Part shown: positions 27,610 to 36,504 of the stretch, in pieces
How the letters are laid out: every line of letters begins with the position of its first letter
Position numbering within the stretch: the first letter of the stretch is position 1
Origin: Bin80 sp965215475
GTDB taxonomy: Bacteria; Bacteroidota; Rhodothermia; Rhodothermales; Bin80
DNA length: 64,000 bases
Direction of reading: 5' to 3'
NCBI GenBank assembly: GCA_965215475.1
Contig: OZ244061.1
Coordinates: 2,170,001 to 2,234,000 of the forward strand
The notes under the pieces: generated by a model
What the model saw: the letters and a program-made list of their open reading frames with translations, nothing else
Database searches by the model: none
What the model was told of the DNA's origin: nothing
Position numbers and translations under genes: made by a program

Positions 27610-27952
27610 TGCTGTTGTTTGCCTTTTTCAGTTCTCTGTTCGACTGACTGAGCTCTTTCTTGAGGCGTTGGACCTCCTCGTCCTTAGCCGTCAGCTCCTT
27701 GCCAGCTTGCGTCGCACCAAACCGTGTGCCTTTTGAGTGCTGATGTCGCCACTGCGTCAGATGAGAGGAATACAAGCCCTCCCTGCGCAAAAGAGCCCCT
27801 ACATCCTCGCGCGTCTCACAGCGATCGGCTGCCTCCAGAATCCGCAGCTTATAGCTCGCACTAAACCAGCGTCGCTTGGCTCTGGGGATCCCCTCCGTTG
27901 ATGGAGACTTGTGCCCCTCATCTTTGGAGTTCAAAGAATCATTCTTTTTCAT
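27545..27952 (-). CDS. IS3 transposase OrfA
   Basis: 135-aa HTH protein: RRWFSASYKLRILEAADRC, then GLYSSHLTQWRHQ, followed by a Leu/Lys/Glu-rich coiled coil (about 80-115) as in IS3-group OrfA. It overlaps OrfB at an A8 run embedded in a perfect 13-bp hairpin. From that run, OrfB lies in the +1 frame rather than the usual -1, so OrfA's last 15 residues are read out of the family frame. Confidence 0.75.
   Translation of the reverse strand: MKKNDSLNSKDEGHKSPSTEGIPRAKRRWFSASYKLRILEAADRCETREDVGALLRREGLYSSHLTQWRHQHSKGTRFGATQAGKELTAKDEEVQRLKKELSQSNRELKKANNSIEIQKKSQCCFPKAARTRTPS
27582..27614. repeat. perfect 13-bp hairpin over the OrfA/OrfB junction
   Basis: CAGCATTGAGATT and AATCTCAATGCTG flank a 7-base loop. 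On the minus strand the loop and second arm contain a run of eight A's exactly where OrfA and OrfB overlap. It may act in frameshifting or transcriptional slippage, or simply be an IS-internal structure. Confidence 0.65.
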
Positions 27953-28013
27953 GACAATAAAAGATGGTTAGGTAAATGAAGGCCCTCGAAAAACAAGAAA
28001 AAATCGAAATCCA

Positions 28014-28036
28014 AGTGTGTCATCTTTTATTGGCAC
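28014..28036 (-). repeat. IS3 right terminal inverted repeat
   Basis: Read on the minus strand this begins GTGCCAATAAAAGATGACAC, pairing with the left end at 26467-26487. It lies about 60 bp upstream of the OrfA start, the normal arrangement. Confidence 0.6.
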
Positions 28037-28136
28037 AGAGGGGTCATTGAACCTTTAAAGTCAACTCTTTTGAGGTTTGTTCAGCGTAGATAGGGCACGC
28101 GAAAAAACGTCTAAGATCAAATATTTTTCGTCAACC

Positions 28137-30524
28137 CTATGGTCGAATGTGTTCTTCAAAAAGTTTGAGGATTCGACGATACTCATCGGTCCAGCTTGAA
28201 GGCTCCTGGAATCCATGCCCCTCAATGGGATAGAGGGCAATCTCCCAGTTTTCCTTGCCCAACTCAATCAGGCGCTGGCCAAGTCGGACAATATCCTGAA
28301 ATTGCACATTCAGGTCAATCATGCCGTGCGGCATGAGTAACGGGTCTTCTAATCCTTCCGCAAAGTTGATCGGTGAACTGCGGGCGAACGCCAAAGAGTC
28401 CGTTGCCGGGGTATTCAAGATGTTGGAAGTATACGCGTGATTGTAATGGGCCCAGTCGGTTACACTCCTCAGAGCCGCCCCAGCACCAAAGTGCTCTGGT
28501 TCCGTGAATAGGGCCATCAATGTGATGAACCCGCCGTAAGAGCCTCCATAGATCCCAATATGGTCTGGGCCAATGTCATAAGTTTCTGTGATATACCGCG
28601 ATGCATCCACATAGTCCTGTAGATCCCGTCCTCCCATATGGCGGTAAATTGCTGTACGCCAGTCCCGGCCATACCCCGCAGAGGCCCGAAAATCAACTTG
28701 CATAACGACATAGCCAAGATCTGCCAAGAGGTTGTGGAACATATATTCGCGGTAGTAACTCGACCACCCATCGTGGACATTCTGCATGTAACCGGCCCCG
28801 TGCACAAAGAGGACTGCAGCCCCATTCGGTTCAACGGGTTCAAAGACATGAGCGGGGACCATGATCCCATCAGATGCCTCGAAGAGACGCGTTTGCGGTG
28901 TGCGCCATGGATATGCAAGCCAGGATTCGGTCTGTGAGTGGGTGATTCGGGAAGCTTCCTCCATAAGACTCTGCACAAACACTTCAGGCGGGCGCGTCTG
29001 AAGAGAATTCAGAATGCCCAATGTATTTCCATCTGGTGCGATCACCGTGGTATTTCGCCCAGGCAAGGTTGTCAGTCGCTCCCGTTCTCCACCTGTGATC
29101 GGCATTTGATAAAAATGACGTATAGACGGCGAGCCCTCACTGCTGGTAAAAAACCATGTTTGTCCGTCCTGAGAAAGTTGAGGGTCAAAAATCTCGAACG
29201 GGCCATCGGTAAGTTGATTTATCTTGCGAGTTTCAACATGGACGGTATACAGATGACTGTAGCCACTAGCTTCACTCTGGAAATAATAGTGCTGGTTATC
29301 GGGAAGCCATCCACCAGCACTTCCTCCTCCGAACCAGGAAATGCCTGGGCCTGCAATCCAGGCCTCATCATGTTGTCGATCCAAGAGGTTCAGTGTGCCG
29401 GTTTCGGGGTCCAGGCGAACGATCCAGCGGTCCTTGTTATCATCTGCCCGCACGTCCAGGACTGCATATTTACCATCTGCGCTCCAGAACGGGCCGTAGC
29501 TGAAGAGTGCCCGCTTGGATTTGGATGAATCGATCTCCACTCCTTCCTCACGCATATATTCTGGCACGTCATAAGCCCCATCTAGTTGATGCAGATCAAT
29601 TTGATACGTGGTATCGCGTGCCAAATCCTGTAGGTAAAGATTTCGATTTTGAGGTACTCGGCCAACTTTGACTCTTGCCGTAAGGACTTCCGTATATCCA
29701 CTTTCGGTTACCCAGTCTAGTGCCTGTGTGCGCTTATCGGATTCAGAGCGAGCGGAGGTGACAAAAGAGACGTAGCGCTCGGTTGGATCCAATTGAAGTT
29801 GAGAGAGTGAGTTTGATCCCGCATACCATGTTGGTGGAGGATCAATCGAGTTCTCATCCCTTTCTTGAGCAGCAATACGGAGGTCTTCTTCCGTTTGCTG
29901 GTCACGGATGATCTTGAAGAGCTCGGACTGTTGTGCTTCAAGGAAAACATCCTGCTCATCGGGGTTTGATTCACTGGGGGTACGTCCATCTCTGAGGTCG
30001 GTGAGCTGGGTCAGTGCGCCGGAACGAAGAAAAAGCTTAAACAGGTTATCATCACGCTCGAAAATGATTGCATCCCCTGCAAGTGAAAACCGGGGTGAAG
30101 TTTCCGCATCACGTGTTTGGGTAAGGCGCGTTTGGATTCCAGTCTCGCGCTCGAAAAGATAGAGGTCTCCCCCTCGGGCATAGACTTTATGGGAGTGATC
30201 GGAATCATATACATGGTTGGCATGTTGCCAACCATCAAAGACGGGGCCTTGATGGAGCCGTTCCTCTCGTGACACCTTTCGAGGCGTCAGATCATTCCGA
30301 GTAATCTTATACAACGAGTCACTCTCAAATTTCCCCATCGGGTTCCAGTTGAAATAGAGGGTCTGACCCTCTTCACTCCAATAGGGTGTAGAGGGCCAAT
30401 CCCCGATATAGGTGGCGGGATCTTGCATGATCGTTGCAACCGAGAGTTGTGATTCCTGGGCAAACGCAGAGAAGTAAAAGAACAGAAGGAATAACGAGGT
30501 GCCGACAGATTTGAGGGAATACAT
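28137..30524 (-). CDS. S9 family prolyl oligopeptidase / dipeptidyl peptidase
   Basis: 795-aa serine peptidase with an N-terminal signal peptide (SLFLLFFYFSAFAQES), a beta-propeller region to about residue 540, and an alpha/beta-hydrolase domain. The nucleophile is Ser662 (GIYGGSYGGF); the charge relay continues with Asp in HGMIDLNVQ and His in IEGHGF. Such secreted enzymes clip short, often proline-containing peptides. It starts one base after the stop of the TM0106-type nuclease gene (TGATATG), so the two are almost certainly co-transcribed, although no functional link is obvious. Confidence 0.9.
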   Translation of the reverse strand: MYSLKSVGTSLFLLFFYFSAFAQESQLSVATIMQDPATYIGDWPSTPYWSEEGQTLYFNWNPMGKFESDSLYKITRNDLTPRKVSREERLHQGPVFDGWQHANHVYDSDHSHKVYARGGDLYLFERETGIQTRLTQTRDAETSPRFSLAGDAIIFERDDNLFKLFLRSGALTQLTDLRDGRTPSESNPDEQDVFLEAQQSELFKIIRDQQTEEDLRIAAQERDENSIDPPPTWYAGSNSLSQLQLDPTERYVSFVTSARSESDKRTQALDWVTESGYTEVLTARVKVGRVPQNRNLYLQDLARDTTYQIDLHQLDGAYDVPEYMREEGVEIDSSKSKRALFSYGPFWSADGKYAVLDVRADDNKDRWIVRLDPETGTLNLLDRQHDEAWIAGPGISWFGGGSAGGWLPDNQHYYFQSEASGYSHLYTVHVETRKINQLTDGPFEIFDPQLSQDGQTWFFTSSEGSPSIRHFYQMPITGGERERLTTLPGRNTTVIAPDGNTLGILNSLQTRPPEVFVQSLMEEASRITHSQTESWLAYPWRTPQTRLFEASDGIMVPAHVFEPVEPNGAAVLFVHGAGYMQNVHDGWSSYYREYMFHNLLADLGYVVMQVDFRASAGYGRDWRTAIYRHMGGRDLQDYVDASRYITETYDIGPDHIGIYGGSYGGFITLMALFTEPEHFGAGAALRSVTDWAHYNHAYTSNILNTPATDSLAFARSSPINFAEGLEDPLLMPHGMIDLNVQFQDIVRLGQRLIELGKENWEIALYPIEGHGFQEPSSWTDEYRRILKLFEEHIRP

Positions 30525-30525
30525 A

Positions 30526-33500
30526 TCAAAGGTTGAGGTTAAGTGTATCTAAAGCACAGAGAGCGTTTACCAATCGAATTTGATCGGCCGTTTTGCAGTT
30601 TGACGCCAAGAGACGCGGCGAGGCAAAGATCAGGCTTAGCGCTTTTCCACGGCTCAAGGCTACATTAATACGGTTTCGGGAAAGCAAAAACCCCATTCCC
30701 CGAGGAGTATCGTCTGCGGATGTTGAGGTCATAGAGACCAGGGCTACGGCCGCTTCTTGGCCCTGGAATTTGTCAACGGTTCCCACTCTGATATCATCTG
30801 GAAGTAATTCACGTAGCATATTTACCTGTGCATTGAAGGGGGCTACAACAATAATATCTTCGGGCTTAATTTGCCGGATTTCCTGGTGACGATCTCTCCA
30901 TGAGCCCTCCAGTAAACGTTGAATGACAGATTGGATGGCGTGGCCTTCTTCTTCACAGTGCTGCATGCGAGGTTCCTCATGGTCGACTGGAACATGATAA
31001 GCCCCCGCTTCTGGGAAAGGAGAGACAAGAATCGCCTGATAGGCAGTGGCTGGATTCGCATACACACGTCCCTCATAGAACTGCTCAGAAATGTACGTAC
31101 ATAGTTTGGGATGCATGCGCCAAGTCTCTCCAAGAAAAAGTCCTTTATCCGATTCAACGAGGCGGCGATCCCCAAGCATCCATTCTAGGCAGGACAGGTT
31201 GGCTGGTTCGGGATGGCTAGCCTGAATTACTTGTGGAAGCTGACAAGGATCTCCAATCATAACAACATTCTTGGCACACATGGACATCCCAAAAAGGTTG
31301 GCCAAAGAGACTTGACCAGCTTCATCAATAAAGAGGTAGTCAAAATGGTCGGTCATATCCTCTCGGCAAAAAAGCCATGCCGTTCCACCCACAATACCTG
31401 CGTTGAAAAGATCAAAACTATCACTGGAGGTGGTAACTGGATAGGGAGGCCTGGACGTCATTTTGGTTCGACTGGAAATCTTGTGGATGATCGTCGGCAC
31501 TGGAGGATCTTCTTCTGCAGCATTGGCACAGGCGGTCAATACATTCCGAATCGCTTCGTGGCTATTGGAGGATACGGCAACACGATACCCTTGACGAACG
31601 AGTGACAGAATCGCTCTTGCAGAAACATAGGTTTTTCCCGTTCCAGGGGGACCCTGAACCATAAGCACACTAGATTGCATCCCACTCACGGTCTGCTGCA
31701 TCCGAGTTATGGATGGAAGAGTTTCCCTACTCAAAACAGAGGGATCCCTTAAACGAGGAGGATTCCGATCAAGGAGGTCAATCACAGCTGGAGGTATATT
31801 TCCGGAGCAGATCTGTTCGATTAAGCGGAGAATCGCACGTTCAATCACCTCTGTCCGGATTGCAAAGGAGGGTAGCAGATCCAATGTATTCATCAGATAT
31901 TCCGATGACCGTACCCCGATCCTCAGAGTCACTTCCCGCTTCTTTATATCCAGGTCTTGGATTGTGACCGTTTTGATGGTGTCATCCACTGCAATGCAGG
32001 CATCTTTCTGTGCAGACAATTTCGTGAACTGTGGAGGGAAAGAATAGATACCTTCCACGGATCGATCTACAGGATATCGGTTTTTGACATGCAAACCGGC
32101 CAGGCAATCCGTGTCTTCGATCAGATCTTCAAAGGATTTCTTCGACGCATCAAAGACCGCCCATGCTTGGGGCTTTTTTTCTCGGTAGTGAAAGAGCCCC
32201 AAATTAATAAGATTTTTTTTCAATTGATTATGCAAGGAAGAATCAAAGATTTTTTCTTTGAACTCTTCGTTGTTCAGGGCTTGTTGAAGTGATCGTTCAT
32301 TTTGGGCGATCCCTAATTCTGCCGGTGCAGATTGGGTAAGTCCAGTACGTAGAGAAAGGAGCCAATCACGGAGTTTCTCTGTAGACTCACAATCCACTTG
32401 ATTATAATGCTCCAGTTCCGCGAGATCTTTAGCAGCGGTTGGATCTCCTGCATCCTGCTTCAGGCGCCAGTTGTTGTATGCGATAATAGATCCGGATGCC
32501 GTCGTCACGCTCCCCGTACGAGACTCCATATAGAAAGCTTCAAGGCTTTTGAGGGAATAATTTTCTTCAGATGCAAAAATACCTCCACGTACAACGGCGT
32601 AGAGGTCAACAAATCTCTTTTCCCGCTGCCAGCCGTCGAGCATCTCTTCCCCAAAGCTGTACTTGATGGTCAGACGGCGGAGTGCCGTCATTTCATAGGG
32701 AGCATAGTGGTAGATACGTGCGTTGGGGAATTCCTCAATTTGCTGCCGAAAAAAGTCAAAGAGCTCTCTAAGTTTCTGATGTTCTTCAGAGTGATTGTGG
32801 GCCCAGAGAGCTTTGAATTGATCGCGGAACCAGATCCCGTGTAAATATTCGAGACCCTCTTCTCCATTTTCACGATAATGTGGGTTGCCTTCAATATCGT
32901 AGAATAGATCTCCTGGGTCAGGCTCGGGTAGCAGGTCAAATCCCTTCCCCTTGACGTGAGGTCTCAAGAGAGAAGTAGGGCCACTACCCTTTCGTCGTCC
33001 TACCTGTAGTCGTGCCTGTGTATGAAGGTTCACCAGAGTTTGAGGAGCCATCTTGGGAACCATGTCATATTTTTCGACCCCCGCCAATGCCTCCATCGTT
33101 GTGATGCCTGCCTCTTCTAAACGTGTTACCTGTTGTCCACGGATCCCGGCAACCAGATAAAGGCTATCCTCCCTCTCCCATTCAGCATTGCATCGATCAC
33201 GCCACCTACACAAGTCACATTCGGAGCATCGTCTAGGGATTGTGGTTTCGGGATTCTCTACAAAATGTGTCAACCGTTCCCTTAACTGACGTACATAATC
33301 CGTATACTCGCTCAGCCTGTGAGTGGATCGGTTGCCTCCCCCAAGTTGCAAGTGACCATATTCAGGTTGAAGTCCTTGGATATGTCCCAGCAAATCAGAA
33401 TAGATGACTAGTTGCAAGATATGCTTGGGGGCGGGGGTGCGTTTCAGCTTCGTATCAACAACTTCATAGGAGTAACTCCCTAAAGAAGACGGCTTTTTAA

Positions 33501-33846
33501 CCCGCTCCAAAAAATCCACATAGCCCCGCCAATTTTGGTGCTGGAGTGTTGCTTGGTAGATCACATCTACGCCGCTATGGAGCGCGGCGACCGTTTGTTG
33601 AACTGCATCGGGTCCCCGCTCAATGGATACTACCGTTTTGCCTGCATTCCTGAGTAAGTTCAGGTAAGACTGTTCATGTTCATCCCCTAACTGACTGAGG
33701 AGTTCGAGATCCTGGGAATTGGGGGTGACCTCAAGGTTCTCTCCATGTGCCTTTCTCAGATCCAGATGAGAAATATGCTTGCATGCGGAAAATCGTTGAA
33801 GATCCGATGCGTGGAGTTGTAGGGTGCCGTCTGAAGCCAGGTTCAT
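30526..33846 (-). CDS. TM0106-family RecB-like nuclease fused to a superfamily I (DNA2/UPF1-like) helicase
   Basis: 1106-aa nuclease-helicase. The N-terminal half has a Cas4/RecB-type nuclease: GYVDFLERV and EVVDTKLKR (catalytic Asp131 and Lys133), and an Fe-S-type cysteine set (Cys22, and Cys210, Cys213, Cys219 in CDLCRWRDRC). An RNase H-like segment (DLFYDIEGNPHY) follows at about 310-480. The C-terminal half has Walker A GPPGTGKTYVS, Walker B FIDEAGQVS and the SF1 motif VGTVDKFQGQEA. The frame opens at a TTG (33873); ATG 33846 is more likely. Proposed roles in this family are DNA repair or recombination; no CRISPR genes are near. Confidence 0.88.
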   Translation of the reverse strand: MNLASDGTLQLHASDLQRFSACKHISHLDLRKAHGENLEVTPNSQDLELLSQLGDEHEQSYLNLLRNAGKTVVSIERGPDAVQQTVAALHSGVDVIYQATLQHQNWRGYVDFLERVKKPSSLGSYSYEVVDTKLKRTPAPKHILQLVIYSDLLGHIQGLQPEYGHLQLGGGNRSTHRLSEYTDYVRQLRERLTHFVENPETTIPRRCSECDLCRWRDRCNAEWEREDSLYLVAGIRGQQVTRLEEAGITTMEALAGVEKYDMVPKMAPQTLVNLHTQARLQVGRRKGSGPTSLLRPHVKGKGFDLLPEPDPGDLFYDIEGNPHYRENGEEGLEYLHGIWFRDQFKALWAHNHSEEHQKLRELFDFFRQQIEEFPNARIYHYAPYEMTALRRLTIKYSFGEEMLDGWQREKRFVDLYAVVRGGIFASEENYSLKSLEAFYMESRTGSVTTASGSIIAYNNWRLKQDAGDPTAAKDLAELEHYNQVDCESTEKLRDWLLSLRTGLTQSAPAELGIAQNERSLQQALNNEEFKEKIFDSSLHNQLKKNLINLGLFHYREKKPQAWAVFDASKKSFEDLIEDTDCLAGLHVKNRYPVDRSVEGIYSFPPQFTKLSAQKDACIAVDDTIKTVTIQDLDIKKREVTLRIGVRSSEYLMNTLDLLPSFAIRTEVIERAILRLIEQICSGNIPPAVIDLLDRNPPRLRDPSVLSRETLPSITRMQQTVSGMQSSVLMVQGPPGTGKTYVSARAILSLVRQGYRVAVSSNSHEAIRNVLTACANAAEEDPPVPTIIHKISSRTKMTSRPPYPVTTSSDSFDLFNAGIVGGTAWLFCREDMTDHFDYLFIDEAGQVSLANLFGMSMCAKNVVMIGDPCQLPQVIQASHPEPANLSCLEWMLGDRRLVESDKGLFLGETWRMHPKLCTYISEQFYEGRVYANPATAYQAILVSPFPEAGAYHVPVDHEEPRMQHCEEEGHAIQSVIQRLLEGSWRDRHQEIRQIKPEDIIVVAPFNAQVNMLRELLPDDIRVGTVDKFQGQEAAVALVSMTSTSADDTPRGMGFLLSRNRINVALSRGKALSLIFASPRLLASNCKTADQIRLVNALCALDTLNLNL

Positions 33847-33976
33847 GAATTTGGTATGATGGCCATGTTGCAAAGTTACTGCCGTGTCCTTAATTTGTCG
33901 AAATCTACGGGATCAAGGGGACTCGATGATAAATTACCCGTATGGTAAGTATAAGTTAACCACTAATTTTTGTCTC

Positions 33977-35110
33977 ATGCGCAGGGTTTCATTAGTATTG
34001 ATCATTGTTCTGGTGTTTACGGCGACACATTTTTATTGGTCGGATGACCATCTTCCGTTAGAAAAAATTGTTTTGCCGGAAGGGTTTACGATTGAGGTGT
34101 ACGCGGACAGCGTACCGAATGCCCGACAAATGGCACTCTCGCCAAGTGGGGTACTGTACGTTGGTTCGCGTCAACATGGCAGTGTCCATGCCGTCGTGGA
34201 TTCTGATGGTGACCTGCACGCAGAGGAGTTGTTTCTAATTGCAGAAGATCTTGAGTTACCGACGGGATTAGCGTATCGAGACGGCTCGCTATATGTTGCT
34301 GCAGTCAGTCGCATTCTTCGCTATGATGATATTGACTCTCGGCTTCAGGATCCGCCAGAACCGGTTGTCATCGTGGACGATTTGCCAACGGAACGGCACC
34401 ATGGATGGAAGTTTATCGCCTTCGGCCCAGATGGAAAGCTGTATGTGCCCGTAGGTGCTCCGTGCAATGTCTGTGAAGAGCCAGATCCTTTTGCTACGGT
34501 TCTGCGCATGAATGCAGATGGGTCAGAAAGAGAAGTGTATGCACGGGGCATCCGGAATACGGTTGGGTTTGACTGGCATCCTGTGACGGGAGAGCTTTGG
34601 ATTACAGATAACGGAAGTGACAATATCAGCCCGGATCCGGCCATCACAGATAATTTACCTTCCTGTGAATTGAATTACGCGCCAGAGCCTGGGCTGCATT
34701 TTGGGTATCCCTATTATCACCAAGGAGATACCCCGGATCCTGAGTTTGGGGAAGGGCGCACGGAAGATGAGTTTATCCCACCTGTGATATTACTCGGTCC
34801 ACATGTAGCCCCTTTAGGAATTGATTTCTATACGGGTTCGATGTTCCCAGAAGAGTATATGAATCAGGCGTTTATTGCCGAGCATGGATCATGGAATCGT
34901 AGGGAGAAAATTGGTTATCGCATTAAACTGGTTCACTTTGATGAGGCTGGGATGGCTACAGGGCAGGAGGTTTTTGCAGAGGGTTGGTTGGATGGACAGG
35001 TTGATTGGGGTCGGCCCGTAGATGTTGAAACCCTTCCCGATGGATCGATTCTTATCAGCGACGATAAGGCGAATGCAATATACCGAGTCTCCTATTCGGA
35101 TGACGAATGA
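33977..35110 (+). CDS. PQQ-dependent sugar dehydrogenase (sorbosone dehydrogenase family)
   Basis: 377-aa secreted or membrane-anchored six-bladed propeller of the glucose/sorbosone dehydrogenase family. A short hydrophobic N-terminus (VSLVLIIVLVFTATHFYW) serves as signal/anchor. Family segments include LPEGFTIEVYADSVPNARQMALSP, GLAYRDGSLYVAA, HHGWKFIAFGPDGKLYVPVG and FIAEHGSWNR. The upstream frame to 33884 lacks similarity; ATG 33977 sits right before the signal. PQQ synthesis genes are not in the window. Oxidation of an aldose or aldehyde in the periplasm is likely; the exact substrate is unknown. Confidence 0.88.
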   Translation: MRRVSLVLIIVLVFTATHFYWSDDHLPLEKIVLPEGFTIEVYADSVPNARQMALSPSGVLYVGSRQHGSVHAVVDSDGDLHAEELFLIAEDLELPTGLAYRDGSLYVAAVSRILRYDDIDSRLQDPPEPVVIVDDLPTERHHGWKFIAFGPDGKLYVPVGAPCNVCEEPDPFATVLRMNADGSEREVYARGIRNTVGFDWHPVTGELWITDNGSDNISPDPAITDNLPSCELNYAPEPGLHFGYPYYHQGDTPDPEFGEGRTEDEFIPPVILLGPHVAPLGIDFYTGSMFPEEYMNQAFIAEHGSWNRREKIGYRIKLVHFDEAGMATGQEVFAEGWLDGQVDWGRPVDVETLPDGSILISDDKANAIYRVSYSDDE

Positions 35111-35382
35111 ATACGTTTGGGCATGAGTATCGGAGTGTCATTTTATTTCGGCAAAAGACACACCGTGCATGTGTAAAAAGATTATAATCTTCTCTAAGGC
35201 GTTTTCCAGAGATTTTCCGGGAAGCGGGGGTCTGCTGAGTTCCCCACGTTTTTGAGCGAGTCAAGATCATTATTGGATGTGGACATTTTCAAACGGAGGG
35301 CGATGGGGGGATTCGTGATGTTGGAGATGGAAGAGATTCAAGGGTTTACATTTCTACTCAAGACTTCTAATTCCATCCTCCA

Positions 35383-35877
35383 ATGAGCCAGAACTCTGAT
35401 CTGAAACGTGCTTATCTCCGTCATTCGAATCACCAACTGGCGGAGATCCTGTTTCACTCACCGTACATACAGGTATCGGGCAAAACTCTGGTGCCACAGA
35501 ATACGCCGCGCGTACCTCAAGGACTAGAAGAAGAGCGTAAAGCATACACGCACGGTCAGATGAAAAAAGAATTGATTGATCGTTTGGGTTCACCTACTGT
35601 TGCTGACAGGATGATCCTCTCGGCCGGTTATGCACATTTGCATTATTGCCGCGGAATATATCAGGTACGAGCTGCCAAGGACGATCAAACACAGATATTT
35701 GAAACCGATCCACGCGAAGGAGTCCCGGTATCCCTTGCAAAAAAATACGCCGCAGAACTGATTGAGAAGGGAAAGGAGAATGAGAGGTGGACCATTTCGG
35801 TCCTATTGGAAGATGAGGACGAAGAAATATATATTGCGAACCTGCTTGATCTCACGAAGGCAGTCCGGCGAGGGTAA
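35383..35877 (+). CDS. hypothetical protein
   Basis: 164-aa soluble protein with no signal or membrane segment. Its C-terminal half alternates strands and helices and ends acidic-then-basic (LLEDEDEEIYIANLLDLTKAVRRG). I do not recognise a family. Single gene; the 272 bp upstream hold nothing identifiable. The codon usage and steady frame argue that it is real. Confidence 0.6.
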   Translation: MSQNSDLKRAYLRHSNHQLAEILFHSPYIQVSGKTLVPQNTPRVPQGLEEERKAYTHGQMKKELIDRLGSPTVADRMILSAGYAHLHYCRGIYQVRAAKDDQTQIFETDPREGVPVSLAKKYAAELIEKGKENERWTISVLLEDEDEEIYIANLLDLTKAVRRG

Positions 35878-35941
35878 AGATTACGCGTTTGCGATCAAAG
35901 AGAAATGAACCTCAAACTGTCGAATGTGTTTTTGATTTTCA

Positions 35942-36154
35942 TCACCCCTCATGATTCGCGGCAATGGTTTCCAGGTCTTCAACTCTGCGTTTAAGGGAGC
36001 TCACTTCATGTTCTGTTGCGTCAAGACGAGTGATGAACTCATCCAGTTCCACCTTGTTACCCTGTCGGACTTTCCCATCCAAGTAGGTCCAAAGTACGAC
36101 TAGTCCTACGAGGGCAATTACGACGAGCGCACCAGAAATGAGAGGAAGAATCAT
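35942..36154 (-). CDS. small membrane/coiled-coil protein B
   Basis: 70 aa: one N-terminal transmembrane helix (ISGALVVIALVGLVVLWTYL) then a charged coiled coil with heptad spacing (LDATEHEVSSLKRRVEDLETI). The architecture resembles phage-shock protein PspB, though there is no clear sequence proof. Its ATG overlaps the stop of the preceding gene by four bases (ATGA). It ends with LETIA, parallel to LESIV in its neighbour, suggesting the two are paralogues. Confidence 0.65.
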   Translation of the reverse strand: MILPLISGALVVIALVGLVVLWTYLDGKVRQGNKVELDEFITRLDATEHEVSSLKRRVEDLETIAANHEG

Positions 36155-36438
36155 ATTTGTTTTGCCTTGGCTCTTTGTGCGATCATCTCAGAAGCTTCTA
36201 GGTTCACGGTTTCCTTGTTGGAAGGATCTTCAAGTAACCGGGAGACTACAATGGATTCGAGATTTTCGATGCGCCGATTTGCTGCTTCCAGTGCATCTTC
36301 TGTTTCATTTAACCGTGCGACATATTCATCCGAGAGCGGCGCCTGCATTCGGGCCTTCTTGTATTTTATCCATTTTTCAAAGGCTGCATAAGAAAAAGAA
36401 GCAAGAATAGCGATGACCGGAACGATGACCCAAATCAT
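36151..36438 (-). CDS. small membrane/coiled-coil protein A
   Basis: 95 aa: N-terminal transmembrane helix (VIVPVIAILASFSYAAFEKW), basic juxtamembrane patch (KYKKAR) and a coiled coil (YVARLNETEDALEAANRRIENLESIV) comparable to the downstream 70-aa protein. The pattern (TM, then RLxxTE...RRxExLExI) is shared by both. It is divergent from rnc. A PspB/PspC-like envelope-stress role is possible but unproven. Confidence 0.65.
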   Translation of the reverse strand: MIWVIVPVIAILASFSYAAFEKWIKYKKARMQAPLSDEYVARLNETEDALEAANRRIENLESIVVSRLLEDPSNKETVNLEASEMIAQRAKAKQI

Positions 36439-36504
36439 GATTTATGGAAAAACTATTTTCAGTAACAGATCGTAAAGGATACTCCGTTTTGAGTGTGTAG
36501 TTGC

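Larger units (their letters stand above)
26467..28036 (-). mobile_element. inactive IS3-family insertion sequence
   Basis: About 1.57 kb bounded by imperfect terminal inverted repeats. Inside are an OrfA with a helix-turn-helix and a broken DDE-type OrfB on the minus strand. Frameshifts and a stop codon in OrfB make it defective. No clear target-site duplication was found. It separates the propeller/peptide pair from the S9 peptidase gene. Confidence 0.8.

Noticed and set aside
30526..33846. Cas4-like domain as evidence for a CRISPR-Cas locus
   Set aside because: The gene is a TM0106-type nuclease-helicase fusion; no repeats/spacers or other cas genes are present in the window.
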